Shown one piece after another: positions 15,972-25,922 of a DNA stretch of 64,000 nt (the first letter of the stretch is position 1; the number at the start of each line of letters is the position of its first letter). The position numbers and the translations under genes are program-made. The DNA lies in assembly GCF_000332075.2 (NCBI RefSeq), contig NZ_ALVU02000001.1:1197193-1261192 (forward strand), read 5' to 3'. The stretch is from Synechocystis sp. PCC 7509. GTDB taxonomy: Bacteria; Cyanobacteriota; Cyanobacteriia; Cyanobacteriales; Chroococcidiopsidaceae. Below the pieces are notes generated by a model. It was not told the DNA's origin and searched no databases. It saw nothing but the letters and a program-made list of their open reading frames with translations.

Positions 15972-16857
15972 GAATATGTCCCATCCTTCCATTTTGGTAA
16001 TCGTCGATCGCTTGCAGTATTTCGGCTTCAGTGTTCATCACAAAGGGACCATAGCGCACCACAGGTTCATTCAGCGGCACTCCAGCAATCAGCAGTAGAT
16101 CGAGGGGTTGGGTGGCATCCGCAGGATTGGCGATCGCCACTTCCTCACCATCCGGTGCAAAAATTACCATTTGCCCATCCTCACCCCGTTTCTGCTCAGT
16201 GCCAAACAAACCAGACCCATCGAGGACATAGATAAAGGCGTTGTACTCTTTCGGTACTGGTTGAACAATGCTTGCTCCCGGTTGTAGCGTGAAGTGCAGG
16301 TAGATAATCGGGGTGCGGGTTTCAATCGCCGCTTTCGCCCCCAACGCTGCTCCCGCAATCGCGCGCACTGTCACGGACCCATCTTTGGTCTGAGCCACCG
16401 GAATCTGCGCTGATGGAATTTCCTGATAGCGAGGAGCAATCATCTTGTCCTGCTGCGGCAAGTTGACCCAGAGTTGAATGCCGTGCAGTCGCCCACCCGT
16501 GCGGGTAAACTCAGCTTCTGGCATTTCGGAATGCACTACGCCTGCCCCAGCGGTCATCCACTGCACATCACCGGGATTGAGCAGTCCGGCATGACCGACC
16601 GAGTCCTTGTGTTCCAGCCGTCCATCCAGGACGTAGCTGACGATTTCAAAGCCACGATGGGGATGATCTGGTGCGCCCTTTGCTTGACCGGACTTCAGAT
16701 TCACGGGACCCAATTCATCGAGGAGGAGAAAGGGGTCAAACTCGGAAAAGCTACTCTTGGGAAAGGGACGACGCACCAGGAAGCCTGCTCCTTCAAGCGT
16801 TTCTACACTATTAATGATTCCAGCAACGGTTCGGAGTGTTTGAGTTTGAGTTGTCAT
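15964..16857 (-). CDS. Pirin family protein
   Basis: 297 residues, normal for bacterial pirins (bicupin). N-terminal cupin metal site: DHPHRGFEIVSYVLDG and the HSEMP motif supply the His ligands and Glu; the C-terminal cupin shows YNAFIYVLDGSG. Bacterial pirins bind iron and some have quercetin 2,3-dioxygenase activity. GGAGG seven bases before the ATG fixes the start. Probably controlled by the divergent PadR gene, with a palindrome between the two. Confidence 0.93.
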   Translation of the reverse strand: MTTQTQTLRTVAGIINSVETLEGAGFLVRRPFPKSSFSEFDPFLLLDELGPVNLKSGQAKGAPDHPHRGFEIVSYVLDGRLEHKDSVGHAGLLNPGDVQWMTAGAGVVHSEMPEAEFTRTGGRLHGIQLWVNLPQQDKMIAPRYQEIPSAQIPVAQTKDGSVTVRAIAGAALGAKAAIETRTPIIYLHFTLQPGASIVQPVPKEYNAFIYVLDGSGLFGTEQKRGEDGQMVIFAPDGEEVAIANPADATQPLDLLLIAGVPLNEPVVRYGPFVMNTEAEILQAIDDYQNGRMGHIHA

Positions 16858-16896
16858 ACAGTTGCCTCCAAGCAGACAGTTTATAAAACTTGTCCC

Positions 16897-16916
16897 ATAT
16901 ATGATTAATCATATAT
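16897..16916. promoter_or_regulatory. Perfect 20-bp palindrome in the pirin/PadR intergenic region
   Basis: ATATATGATTAATCATATAT is its own reverse complement. It lies 40 bases before the pirin ATG and 65 before the PadR ATG, so it could overlap both promoters. It is a likely PadR operator (inference). Confidence 0.6.
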
Positions 16917-16981
16917 TAACATAGAAGTATATAAATTCCATGGGTTGGGCTTGTCCTCCCTGTTCGTTCGGTAAACCGCCT

Positions 16982-17524
16982 ATGTCTCTTGCCCATGTGA
17001 TTCTGGGTCTGCTCCAACAACAGGAGTGGACAGGCTACGACCTCAAAACCAAGTGTTTTGACGATTGCATTTCCCATCTGTGGCAAGCAGATCAGGCACA
17101 GATTTATCGGACTTTAGACAAACTGGAGTCACAGGCGTGGATTACCTGTACCGTCGAGATTCAGCACGATCGCCCCAATCGCAAGGTTTACCGGATTACT
17201 GAAGCAGGTGAAGCAGAGTTAACCCACTGGCTTCAGACGCATCATCCGTTGCCCGTGTTGCGAGAGCCGTTGCTGGTGCAACTCTATTTTGCGGCTCAGT
17301 TGCCTAACGAGGCGATCGTGTATCTGCTAGAGCAGGAACTGGAAGCACGGCAAGAAAAGCTAGCCCAGTGTGAGGAAATCGAGGCTCTATCTTTGAGTAA
17401 TCCGACTGCATCGCGCGAACAAAAACTGCATCGACTGGTTTTGGACTTAGTGAAGCAACGGGAACAGACTTATTTAGATTGGTTGGAAAAGGCGATCGCA
17501 GCAATCCCTAGCCAATCAACGTAA
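16982..17524 (+). CDS. PadR family transcriptional regulator
   Basis: 180 residues from the ATG at 16982 (MSLAHVILGLL), preferred over an upstream ATG at 16940 because PadR proteins begin at this point. Winged helix with QIYRTLDKLESQAWITCTVE and DRPNRKVYRITEAGEAEL, followed by the Vir_act_alpha_C-type dimerisation helices (EQELEARQEKLAQCEEIEAL). Divergent from the pirin operon, which it probably represses, perhaps in response to phenolics or oxidants. Confidence 0.92.
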   Translation: MSLAHVILGLLQQQEWTGYDLKTKCFDDCISHLWQADQAQIYRTLDKLESQAWITCTVEIQHDRPNRKVYRITEAGEAELTHWLQTHHPLPVLREPLLVQLYFAAQLPNEAIVYLLEQELEARQEKLAQCEEIEALSLSNPTASREQKLHRLVLDLVKQREQTYLDWLEKAIAAIPSQST

Positions 17525-17569
17525 ATTCTTTCTTCTAAGTTAGAATCCGAACTCGATCGAAAGTACAGC

Positions 17570-17697
17570 CTACAAACTGACAATGCCAAGTTTAACGGCA
17601 ACAATCACAGCCTGGGTGCGATCGCTCACATCGAATTTATTCAAAATCCGATTGACATGGGATTTAACCGTGCCTTCACCAAAATAAATTGCGATGG
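17570..17697 (-). pseudogene. Response-regulator C-terminal fragment
   Basis: Reads GEGTVKSHVNRILNKFDVSD, RTQAVIVAVKLGIVSL and stop, almost the same as the end of the regulator at 19004-19639. Together with its 3' flank (from 17537) it is a direct repeat of 18971-19131. The rest of the gene is missing. Confidence 0.9.
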
Positions 17698-17723
17698 AAA
17701 GTCAACAAAAATTCAAGCATTGT

Positions 17724-18671
17724 CTACCCCTGTAGAAGTGGGGTATGCTCCAGTGCATCCCGATCCCAATGTCCTAAATTTGCTGCTGCTTCATAGGTGC
17801 TTTGAAAAAAAGCAAGAATCATCGCATCTGGGTCGCTAGCCTGCCTAACGGCTTCATAAGGCAGGACAAACTCTTGCATCTCTGAGCTGTAAAATGCTTC
17901 CTTGGGTGCGATCAAGTAATCCTGAAACCCCTCCGGCGCAGGGTAAGCATACGCATAAAAAATAGGGTCTACAACTGACCCACCCCCCGGCCAAAAGCCA
18001 CAACTACTGACTTCGTGCGAGTAAGCTTCCCGTGTCACCCAATCTGCCATATTTGGGACTCCCCCTGGATGCTCTGGCGCACGACGACCAGAAAAACGAG
18101 TCACAGCGTGATCAAAACTCCCCCAGAAGAAATGCACAGGGCTGGATTTACCAATAAACCGGGAACGAAACAGGTTCATGACCCGATCGACTTGCACGAG
18201 AATTCGCCAGAATCGTTGTGCATAATCAGGATCATAAGAGGCGTGTTGGTCGTCTTGGGCGAACAGGAGCGGCTCTGCTATTTCCTGCGGCATCATCCAG
18301 ATTCGGACTTCGATGCCCATTTCACTCAGTGCGGCCATAACAGTCTGGTAAAAATCTGCAACGGAGCGAGGAACCAGTGCAATTTGTTTAGTCATGCCGT
18401 CACTGGTGTCAATCTGCAATTGATGATCGAGAAAATCAAAACTGATCTGAAAGCTTCGATTTTCATAAGGGATTGAAGCGGTTGTTAGACCACGCGGCGT
18501 TACATAAAGAGTAGACTGCCACCAGTGATTGAGTTTAGGCGCTAGTGCCAACCGAATTTTGCCAATAATTTGTGTCCATAGATGGAGAGTTGCATAGGTA
18601 TCCTGCCAGGCGGCAAGCGGTAAACTGGGCCAAATAATGTCAACGGAAGTACCTTGAGCAGAAACTACCAT
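17724..18671 (-). CDS. DUF5996 family protein
   Basis: 315 residues. Starts with WPSLPLAAWQDTYATLHLWT, Q-I-I-G-K-I-R and proceeds through HWWQSTLYVTPRGLTT, PVHFFWGSFDHAVTRFSGRR and the C-terminal FYSSEMQEFVLPYEAVR. This order of motifs is that of DUF5996; its biochemical role is not known. GGAGG six bases before the ATG supports the start. It is sandwiched between the response-regulator remnant and the intact regulator, implying insertion into or duplication with that locus. Confidence 0.88.
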   Translation of the reverse strand: MVVSAQGTSVDIIWPSLPLAAWQDTYATLHLWTQIIGKIRLALAPKLNHWWQSTLYVTPRGLTTASIPYENRSFQISFDFLDHQLQIDTSDGMTKQIALVPRSVADFYQTVMAALSEMGIEVRIWMMPQEIAEPLLFAQDDQHASYDPDYAQRFWRILVQVDRVMNLFRSRFIGKSSPVHFFWGSFDHAVTRFSGRRAPEHPGGVPNMADWVTREAYSHEVSSCGFWPGGGSVVDPIFYAYAYPAPEGFQDYLIAPKEAFYSSEMQEFVLPYEAVRQASDPDAMILAFFQSTYEAAANLGHWDRDALEHTPLLQG

Positions 18672-19003
18672 AAGAAGCCTCCATGTGAGGAAAATATTGT
18701 GGGAAATGGAAAGAGAGTCTAGGCTCTGTTCTAAGTTGACTACATATCACTGCATATCTAAGCTAATGGACGTTCAAATTACACCTTTAAAAAGCTTGCC
18801 TCATGGGCTTTAGCTCCTTTCTTGTGCAAATTAAGTGTCTTTTAGCTTATCTGTATAAATTCAATATAGGCGATCGCCTCCAAGTCGTCGTCTACAGCAA
18901 GTTAAAACTTTTGCAGTATAAACTGATAGATCGACCATGCTATCTTGGAGTAGAAGGCTGGTTATAACTCAAGTTAGAATCCGAACTCGATCGAAAGTAC
19001 AGC
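18672..19003. other. Intergenic region with dispersed repeat
   Basis: No gene. 18854-18978 is the second copy of the 125-bp repeat found at 15209-15333. At 18757-18772 the run CTAAGCTAATGGAC resembles sequence just left of the IS630 remnant (CTAAGCTAATAGAC at 26206), possibly an IS end. Confidence 0.6.
18854..18978. repeat. 125-bp dispersed repeat, copy 2
   Basis: Non-coding copy of 15209-15333, directly behind the response-regulator stop at 19004. Confidence 0.75.
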
Positions 19004-19639
19004 CTACAAACTGACAATGCCGCGTTTAACGGCAACAATTACAGCTTGGGTGCGATCGCTGACATCTAACTTATTCAAAATCCGATTGACATGAGATTTG
19101 ACAGTGCCTTCACCGATACTCAAAGCAGCCGCAATATCAGCATTACTCATCCCCTGCGCCAGTGAGCGGAGTACCTCTAGTTCTCTTTCACTCAGTTCTG
19201 GATTGCTGAGGCGCTGTACCAACTTTGCTCCCACATCAGGCGGAATATACTTTTGACCCCGATGAACGGTACGAATAGCATTTAGAAGCTCATCCGGTTC
19301 AGTGTCTTTCAACAGATATCCTTTTGCGCCTGAGTGCAATCCCCGATAGATATCTTCGTCACTATCATAGGTGGTCAGTACAATAATCCGAGCAGATTTA
19401 GCGATCGCACAAATTGCACCGATAGCGGCAACTCCCCCTAATTTAGGCATTCGCAGATCCATCAGCGTGACATCCGGTTGGTGTTCCTCATATAATGCGA
19501 TCGCTTGTTCTCCATTTTCAGCTTGGGCAATTACCTGCATATCTGGGTCACGATTAATAATCGTGGCTAATCCTTGCCGAAAAATGGCATGATCGTCCGC
19601 AATCAGAACCCGAATTGTTGTGGCTTGGCTCATCGTCAT
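19004..19639 (-). CDS. NarL/FixJ family response regulator
   Basis: 211 residues from the ATG at 19639, one base after the stop of the large kinase gene and preceded by GGGGG. Receiver domain: IRVLIADDHAIFRQGL (acidic pocket DD), phosphoacceptor Asp in DVTLMDLRMP, Thr in IVLTTY and Lys in LLKDTEP. The C-terminal LuxR-type HTH reads LSERELEVLRSLAQGMSNAD to VKSHVNRILNKLDV. Evidently the partner of the upstream kinase and translated with it. A tail duplicate lies at 17570-17697. Confidence 0.95.
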   Translation of the reverse strand: MTMSQATTIRVLIADDHAIFRQGLATIINRDPDMQVIAQAENGEQAIALYEEHQPDVTLMDLRMPKLGGVAAIGAICAIAKSARIIVLTTYDSDEDIYRGLHSGAKGYLLKDTEPDELLNAIRTVHRGQKYIPPDVGAKLVQRLSNPELSERELEVLRSLAQGMSNADIAAALSIGEGTVKSHVNRILNKLDVSDRTQAVIVAVKRGIVSL

Positions 19640-19640
19640 G

Positions 19641-22600
19641 CTACCCCCGATTGACGGTGACAATAATCTCTGTTCCTTGTCCAGGTTGACTCCGAATTGT
19701 GAGTTGTGCGCCAATGCGCTCTGCCCGCTCGCTCATGCCTAATAAGCCAAAACCCTCAACGCAGGGAATACTGCCAACTCCAAAGCCCTGTCCATTGTCT
19801 TGCACGCGCAAACAAACTCGATCGCGATCATAGATTAGCTCCACTCGAATTTCATCAGCATTGGCGTGTCGAATCGCATTGGTTAAGGCTTCCTGCCCCA
19901 TTCGCAATAGATTACTCTCGACTTCAGCAGGTAGAGAATACGCTGCACCCTCAATCTCATAATATAAAGTGGTATCCATTGCGGCAGTTCTGATTTGAGC
20001 GATGAGACGATGTAGAGCGCTCTGTAGACTGCCTTCCTCCAAAAGCTGAGGACGGAGCGCCACGACCGATCGCCGTGCTTCAGTCAGTCCAGTTAGCGCC
20101 AGTTCTTTGATCAGGTCTAGGTGTGCCTGAGCAGCTTCTAAATCATCCGTTAGCACCTGTTTTGCCGCTCCCACCTGAGCCAGAATGCCTGTAAACGCCT
20201 GAGCGAGTGTATCGTGAATTTCCCGTGCCATGCGGTTGCGTTCTTCCAAAATCGAGGCTGCTTCTGCTTGCTTTTGCAGCGTAATATCTCGCGCTATCCA
20301 AATGACCTGTTCGTGCTGAATCGGGGCAATGCGAGCCGAAAACCAGGCTTCTCGTCCATTTAGAAACGCACTGTACTCGACTGTGAGGATTTGTTGGGTT
20401 CTCAGCACCTGCTGAATATAACTTAGAAATTCATCGGCTTGTTCCCTTCCGAGTTGATGCAAGGTTTTACCAATCATCTCCTCATAGGGTTGCCATAGCA
20501 GATTTGGTTCCTGTACGATCATTTCAAGGAATCGCCCTTCAGCAGTCAGTACAAATAATGGATCGGGAATTGCCTCAATTAGAGTCCGTAGCTTTGACTC
20601 TGAGGCTTGTAGGGCTTCTTCTGCTTGTTTGCGATCGCTAATGTCTGCGATCAGACCATAGTATCCTTTGACTTGACCATCAGTACCAAAATGGGGAATG
20701 TAGGTTGCACTGATATAGTAGTTGCTTCCTTTAGGAATTTCTGCCTCGAAAGAAATCCTCTGCCCTTCCAGTAATTGCTTGATGTATGGCTCAGAAATCT
20801 GATAAGCCGCCTCGCTCTGGATCTCACGCACAGATTTGCCGATAATCTCTTCTCGACTCCGGTTGAACCAGACCTCATAGGCACGATTCACAAACTGGTA
20901 GCGTTGATCTGCATCCACATAGCTGATGTAGACAGGCAGAGCGTCGGTGATCAGTCGTAGCTCTTGTTCTCGTAAGCGAAGTTCATCGTAAACATCGCGC
21001 AGTGCGGCTTCACTTGCCTGCAAAGCAGCCGTTCGTTGGGCAACTTGTTGCTCTAAAGTGCGGTTGTAGTCCGCTAGCAGTTTCTCTGCTTGTTTGCGCT
21101 CGGTAATGTCTTGAAAGGTGGCGATCGCATAAGCCACATTACCCTGTTCATCAAAAACGGGTGTTCCCCATACCTCCACTGGAGTCACTACATTGTTTCG
21201 ACAAATTTCCATATCATTAATCATCGTGCGATCGCCACTCAATGCCCGAACAACTGGCATTTTCTCAGTGGGATAGGGTTGATCTGTTCCCGCTAAATAA
21301 ATTTGATAAACTTCTGCAAATTGATCCGGTGTCACAGCAGGATCAATCCCTTTACCCAATAGCTGAACTGACCTTTGATTGGAGTAGCAAGGGCGACCTG
21401 TTGCATCGACCACTCCAATTCCCACTGGCACCGCTTCAAAAAATTGCGTCAATTCATTTTTGCTGGCGTGTAGCTGTGCGTAGAGTTTGGCATTTTCGAT
21501 AGCGATCGCTGCTTGAGTGGATAGCAAGTTTAAGACTTGCGATCGCTCAGGTGTAAATACTCCAGTTGCTAATTTATTTTCCAGATACAACACACCAACA
21601 AGCTTACTTTGATTCAGCAGTGGCAAACAGAGCAGCGATCGCGGTTGGTTGTGCTGAATGTATGGGTCATGGATGAAATTACCTTCATGAGTCGCATCAT
21701 TCAAGATCGCAGGTTCATGAGTCCGAATCACATACTGAATAATCGATTCGGGTAAACGATTTGCCATTGGCATCGATTCCAACACTTGCGTCGTAAACAC
21801 ATTCTCACTATCATTGAGTTCACAAGCAGCCTCAATTTTCCATTCTCCTGAGTTTTCTAAAATCAGACTTCCAGTTTGTGCGCCAGCATTCTCGATTAAT
21901 ATCTGCATTAAGGAACGGAGCAACCGATCTAGTTCAATTTCACTCGAAATTGCCTGTGATGCTTTCAGTACCGCCGCCAAATCGATCGTTGCTGTCAGAC
22001 GACGGATCGTTTCATCGGTCACGATTGAATGCGATTGCCGAATCAGGTTGGTGTTGAGAAGTTGTGGATAGCGGTTTTCTAAGTCTTTAACTTTAGCGAT
22101 CGCGCCCCAGCGATCGTAGCAATAGTGCGCCTCTTTCATGTAAATCTGAGCTATTTTTTCTCGACCTCGTGCTAGATAATGTTTAGCCGCTAATTCATAA
22201 GCGAGTGCTTCTTCCTGGATAAACTCATTCTCGGCAGCACCTGCGATCGCACGTTCATACAGCTCTTCAGCCTCAAGAAATTGCCCTAGGACTCGTACTT
22301 TCTCTGCCTCAACTAAATAAAATTTATGGAGGTAATTCATTGGAGCGTGTTCTGCCCATTTCTGCATCTTTTCTTGGTTGGTAGTAACACTATTTAGCCA
22401 AGCTGCTCTTTGAGAGTTTGAAGCATCGAGCGATAGGCTCAAAAGCGCCAAAGAATGGTAGAAACAGAATACAGGTAAAATCCTGATTGCTGTTACCTCT
22501 TCAAAATATTGCCCTGCCAAAACAGCAGTTTGTTCAGCTTGGCGATCTTCTCCAAATAGATAACACAACATAACTTTGTGTAAATAAAACATTTGAATTG

Positions 22601-25600
22601 CAATCCCATCTTTAACTGCAATAGCAGATGGCAACCCCTGCTCTTCATCACATACCTCACCCGTTAAGCGGCGGGGATTCTCAGACCGATCTAACAAATT
22701 AAGAATGGTTTGCCACACTATTGCAATCCAAGTCGAGGGGCTTTCCCGTCGGATTCGATCAACCGCTTTGCTGTAGGTTGCCGTTTTCTGTTCCAGTTGG
22801 GTGAGTTCCTCACCGACGAAAAACGAGTTGTAGCACACGTCATAGGCAGCATAACCAGCGATTTCAAAGTCTCCGGTTTCCACTCCTTTTTGATAAACCT
22901 CAACCAGCAGTGGTATCGTCTCCCTAAGATGTACCTTCCATTGCATAACATGGTCACTAAATAACTGTAATGCTTTAGCATTGCCTTTTTTGGTATTCAA
23001 CCGTTCTGCCAAGCTAAGAGCCAATTGACCAAATTTATAGCCGAGTTCAATGTCTTGAACGGCTGCACATAAAATAAATCCGTAGCCAACATAACCCAGT
23101 GGTGACCAGGCAGCATTACCGTAGTCGAGCGATAAATTTACCATTTTGCCAGTAGTCAGTATGAATAGTGCTGGTGACCTGATAAATGCAGCCGCCCCAA
23201 TATTCGTCAGGATATAAATTGCTGCTAGCGGTTCTGGTGCAGTCATCTCTGGTAAATCAATTAAGTCTTCGATTTCTCGTCTAGCGAACAGTGCAGCCGT
23301 TTCCTCCAATCCTCTCTGAACATCTACCTGACTTGGATTTTCCGGTAACACTACTTCCAGAAGCTTTAACACTTCCAGTCCAGTTTTAAGTGCTTCTTCT
23401 AGATTACCCTGTGACAAAAACGCTTGAATTCTGCTATCGTAAACCTGCACTTTATCGATCGCAGTCTTCGCATTGTTGAGTACTCCTTCTACGAACTGTT
23501 CCATTTCATCAAAGCAACCCTGAAGATACGCTGCTCCTGCGGCTTCTGAGTACAGCGATAAGGTAAGGTCATACTCACTAAGCCAACTGTCTGTATCGAG
23601 GAGTTTAAGCCCTGTCGTCAAATACTCAAGAGCTGCTTCATAAGCCGTTGCTGCCTTAGCTTTCTGACCTGCGATTAAATTCAATCTAGCAATTTCAGAT
23701 CGTTCTGCTCGATCTGTAACTAGCTCAAGTCCTCGATCGAGATGATCCACAATGGCAAACAGTCGATCGGATTGTTGCTCTGGTAAAGTTTTTTCGAGTA
23801 AGCTGCGACCGATTTGGAGATGAACAACTTGTTTGCACGACTCATCAATTAAGACATAAGCCGATTGCTGAACGCGATCGTGCGAAAACTTATATTCTTG
23901 TACTAACAAGTTCTCATCTAATTCTGACAGAGGTTGAATTAACCCAGCTTGGATTGCTGCGAGTAAATCTTGAGAAATTGCTTTCGGGGATTTTTCACAC
24001 ACGATCTCCAATGTCTTTAAATCAAACTCAGATCCAACACAAGCCGCAATCGAGAGAATTTGCTGTGTTGCTTCCGACAATTTCTGTAACTGACGCAGCA
24101 GCAACTCCACTACATTATCCGTGATATCTTGAGCTTCAATCTCAGCCAAGTTCCATTGCCAGCTCAACTGTTGGACATCAAAGGTTAATAGATTTTCGCC
24201 ATACAGCAGCTTCAAAAATTCACTAACAAAGAATGGGTTGCCCTCGGTTTTACGTGACAAAGTTTTGGCGAGTGAATGAACTGTCTCAGGAGTGTGATGG
24301 AATGTCTCAGCTAACAGTTGGCTCAACGATTCCAATGTTAAGGGGGTCAAAATGATTTCCTGAAGCACTGCTCCCTGTTTTCGCAGGCTCTCTAGTGTCA
24401 AAATTAAGGGATGCGTCGGAGTCACTTCGTTATCTCGATAAGCTCCGATCAAGAACAGAGATTGAGTTTGCTCGTCAAGTAAGATGAGTTCGATTAACTT
24501 CAGCGTCGCAGCATCGATCCACTGGAGATCGTCTAAAAAAATCGCCAAGGGATGCTCTTTTGCACAAAATACCCGTACAAACCTTTGAAACGTCAGATTG
24601 AAGCGATTCTGCGCTTCTGCGGCTCCAACTTCGGGTACAGGCGGCTGCTTGCCAACGATCAACTCAACTTCGGGAATGACATCAATAATGACTTGTCCGT
24701 TGCTGCCCAAAGCAGTGAGGAGACGCGATCGCCACACTTCCATCTGTTCGTCTGGTTCCTCCAAGAGTTGCTGCACCAACTTTTGCAGGGCATCGACGAT
24801 CGCGCTGTAGGGGATATTGCGTCTGAATTGGTCAAATTTACCCCAGATGAAATAGCCGTGCTTTGCGGTGATCGGTTTACAGAGTTCCTGCACTAATGCT
24901 GTTTTGCCAACGCCAGCATCACCAGAAACCAGCATCATTTCACGGACTCCCTCACTCCCAGCCACTCGGTCAAATGCCACCAACAATGCTTCAATCTCTG
25001 CCGCTCGTCCATACAGTTTTTGGGGAATGCAAAACTGTTCAGACATATCTTGCAGTCCCAATTGCATCGATTCAATTCGACCCACTTCTGCCAGTTGCTC
25101 GGCGCAACGTTCGAGATCGGCTTTGATCCCCCAAGCACTCTGATAGCGATCCTCCGCATTTTTCGCCATCAGTTTCAAAATCAGGTCGGAGATGGGTTTG
25201 GCAATCATAGCGTTCAATTCATGCGGCGGAATCGGTGGTCTAGCAATGTGACAGTGAACTAGCTCCAGGATGTCTTGGGTGGGAAACGGCAACTGTCCCG
25301 TTAACAGTTCATAGAAAGTTACGCCCAATGAATAAAAATCAGTGCGATAGTCGAGCCTCCGGTTCATCCGCCCGGTTTGCTCTGGCGAAAGATAGGCAAG
25401 GGTTCCTTCTAGAAGATGGAGACTTTTAAACGTGGGATTAGTGCGACTGAAGCGAGTGGCAATGCCAAAATCAATGATTTTGACCACGCTAGTGTTCGGA
25501 TTAAAGACAATATTGCCAGGATTGATATCTTTGTGAATGACATTCGCCGTGTGGATTTTGCCCAAAGTATCGGTAAGGGCGATCGCGACATTCAAAAAAA

Positions 25601-25922
25601 CTGACAAAGGCATGGGACAGAAGTCTGATTGCTGCCGCATCCAGTATTCTAAAGACTCTCCACCAAAGTCTTCCAAGAGAATAACCAGCGTGCGCTGGTA
25701 GTCTTGCTGGCTGTAAGCCTTAACTACGCCTTCAATGTTGAGGGAACGAGTAATTTCATATTCCTGCCGATATCGAGTTAATTCCCCAGAAGAGGGATAA
25801 TCCTGCTTGAGAACTTTGGCGATCGCGCCACAATTCTCCTGCTCCCTGATGCCCCGATACACTAGAGTTGCCAAGCTCTCATAGATTTTGCTGTGGATCG
25901 TAACTCCAGGTAGGGTAATCAT
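19641..25922 (-). CDS. Trifunctional Ser/Thr kinase - AAA ATPase - sensor histidine kinase (HstK-type)
   Basis: 2,093 residues. Order: Ser/Thr protein kinase (residues about 10-275; HKDINPGN at 130-137, DFG 151-153, SPE 179-181); AAA_16-type ATPase with Walker A GDAGVGKT at 334-341 and FLDDLQW as Walker B; a long helical TPR-like region; GAF (about 1324-1477); three PAS domains (about 1490-1890); HisKA_3 dimerisation helix with His1903 in REIHDTLAQAF; HATPase_c with N-box ALTNAIRHA and DNGQGFG. Such hybrids are known in filamentous cyanobacteria. It would phosphorylate the regulator encoded immediately downstream. All catalytic motifs look intact. Confidence 0.95.
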   Translation of the reverse strand: MITLPGVTIHSKIYESLATLVYRGIREQENCGAIAKVLKQDYPSSGELTRYRQEYEITRSLNIEGVVKAYSQQDYQRTLVILLEDFGGESLEYWMRQQSDFCPMPLSVFLNVAIALTDTLGKIHTANVIHKDINPGNIVFNPNTSVVKIIDFGIATRFSRTNPTFKSLHLLEGTLAYLSPEQTGRMNRRLDYRTDFYSLGVTFYELLTGQLPFPTQDILELVHCHIARPPIPPHELNAMIAKPISDLILKLMAKNAEDRYQSAWGIKADLERCAEQLAEVGRIESMQLGLQDMSEQFCIPQKLYGRAAEIEALLVAFDRVAGSEGVREMMLVSGDAGVGKTALVQELCKPITAKHGYFIWGKFDQFRRNIPYSAIVDALQKLVQQLLEEPDEQMEVWRSRLLTALGSNGQVIIDVIPEVELIVGKQPPVPEVGAAEAQNRFNLTFQRFVRVFCAKEHPLAIFLDDLQWIDAATLKLIELILLDEQTQSLFLIGAYRDNEVTPTHPLILTLESLRKQGAVLQEIILTPLTLESLSQLLAETFHHTPETVHSLAKTLSRKTEGNPFFVSEFLKLLYGENLLTFDVQQLSWQWNLAEIEAQDITDNVVELLLRQLQKLSEATQQILSIAACVGSEFDLKTLEIVCEKSPKAISQDLLAAIQAGLIQPLSELDENLLVQEYKFSHDRVQQSAYVLIDESCKQVVHLQIGRSLLEKTLPEQQSDRLFAIVDHLDRGLELVTDRAERSEIARLNLIAGQKAKAATAYEAALEYLTTGLKLLDTDSWLSEYDLTLSLYSEAAGAAYLQGCFDEMEQFVEGVLNNAKTAIDKVQVYDSRIQAFLSQGNLEEALKTGLEVLKLLEVVLPENPSQVDVQRGLEETAALFARREIEDLIDLPEMTAPEPLAAIYILTNIGAAAFIRSPALFILTTGKMVNLSLDYGNAAWSPLGYVGYGFILCAAVQDIELGYKFGQLALSLAERLNTKKGNAKALQLFSDHVMQWKVHLRETIPLLVEVYQKGVETGDFEIAGYAAYDVCYNSFFVGEELTQLEQKTATYSKAVDRIRRESPSTWIAIVWQTILNLLDRSENPRRLTGEVCDEEQGLPSAIAVKDGIAIQMFYLHKVMLCYLFGEDRQAEQTAVLAGQYFEEVTAIRILPVFCFYHSLALLSLSLDASNSQRAAWLNSVTTNQEKMQKWAEHAPMNYLHKFYLVEAEKVRVLGQFLEAEELYERAIAGAAENEFIQEEALAYELAAKHYLARGREKIAQIYMKEAHYCYDRWGAIAKVKDLENRYPQLLNTNLIRQSHSIVTDETIRRLTATIDLAAVLKASQAISSEIELDRLLRSLMQILIENAGAQTGSLILENSGEWKIEAACELNDSENVFTTQVLESMPMANRLPESIIQYVIRTHEPAILNDATHEGNFIHDPYIQHNQPRSLLCLPLLNQSKLVGVLYLENKLATGVFTPERSQVLNLLSTQAAIAIENAKLYAQLHASKNELTQFFEAVPVGIGVVDATGRPCYSNQRSVQLLGKGIDPAVTPDQFAEVYQIYLAGTDQPYPTEKMPVVRALSGDRTMINDMEICRNNVVTPVEVWGTPVFDEQGNVAYAIATFQDITERKQAEKLLADYNRTLEQQVAQRTAALQASEAALRDVYDELRLREQELRLITDALPVYISYVDADQRYQFVNRAYEVWFNRSREEIIGKSVREIQSEAAYQISEPYIKQLLEGQRISFEAEIPKGSNYYISATYIPHFGTDGQVKGYYGLIADISDRKQAEEALQASESKLRTLIEAIPDPLFVLTAEGRFLEMIVQEPNLLWQPYEEMIGKTLHQLGREQADEFLSYIQQVLRTQQILTVEYSAFLNGREAWFSARIAPIQHEQVIWIARDITLQKQAEAASILEERNRMAREIHDTLAQAFTGILAQVGAAKQVLTDDLEAAQAHLDLIKELALTGLTEARRSVVALRPQLLEEGSLQSALHRLIAQIRTAAMDTTLYYEIEGAAYSLPAEVESNLLRMGQEALTNAIRHANADEIRVELIYDRDRVCLRVQDNGQGFGVGSIPCVEGFGLLGMSERAERIGAQLTIRSQPGQGTEIIVTVNRG

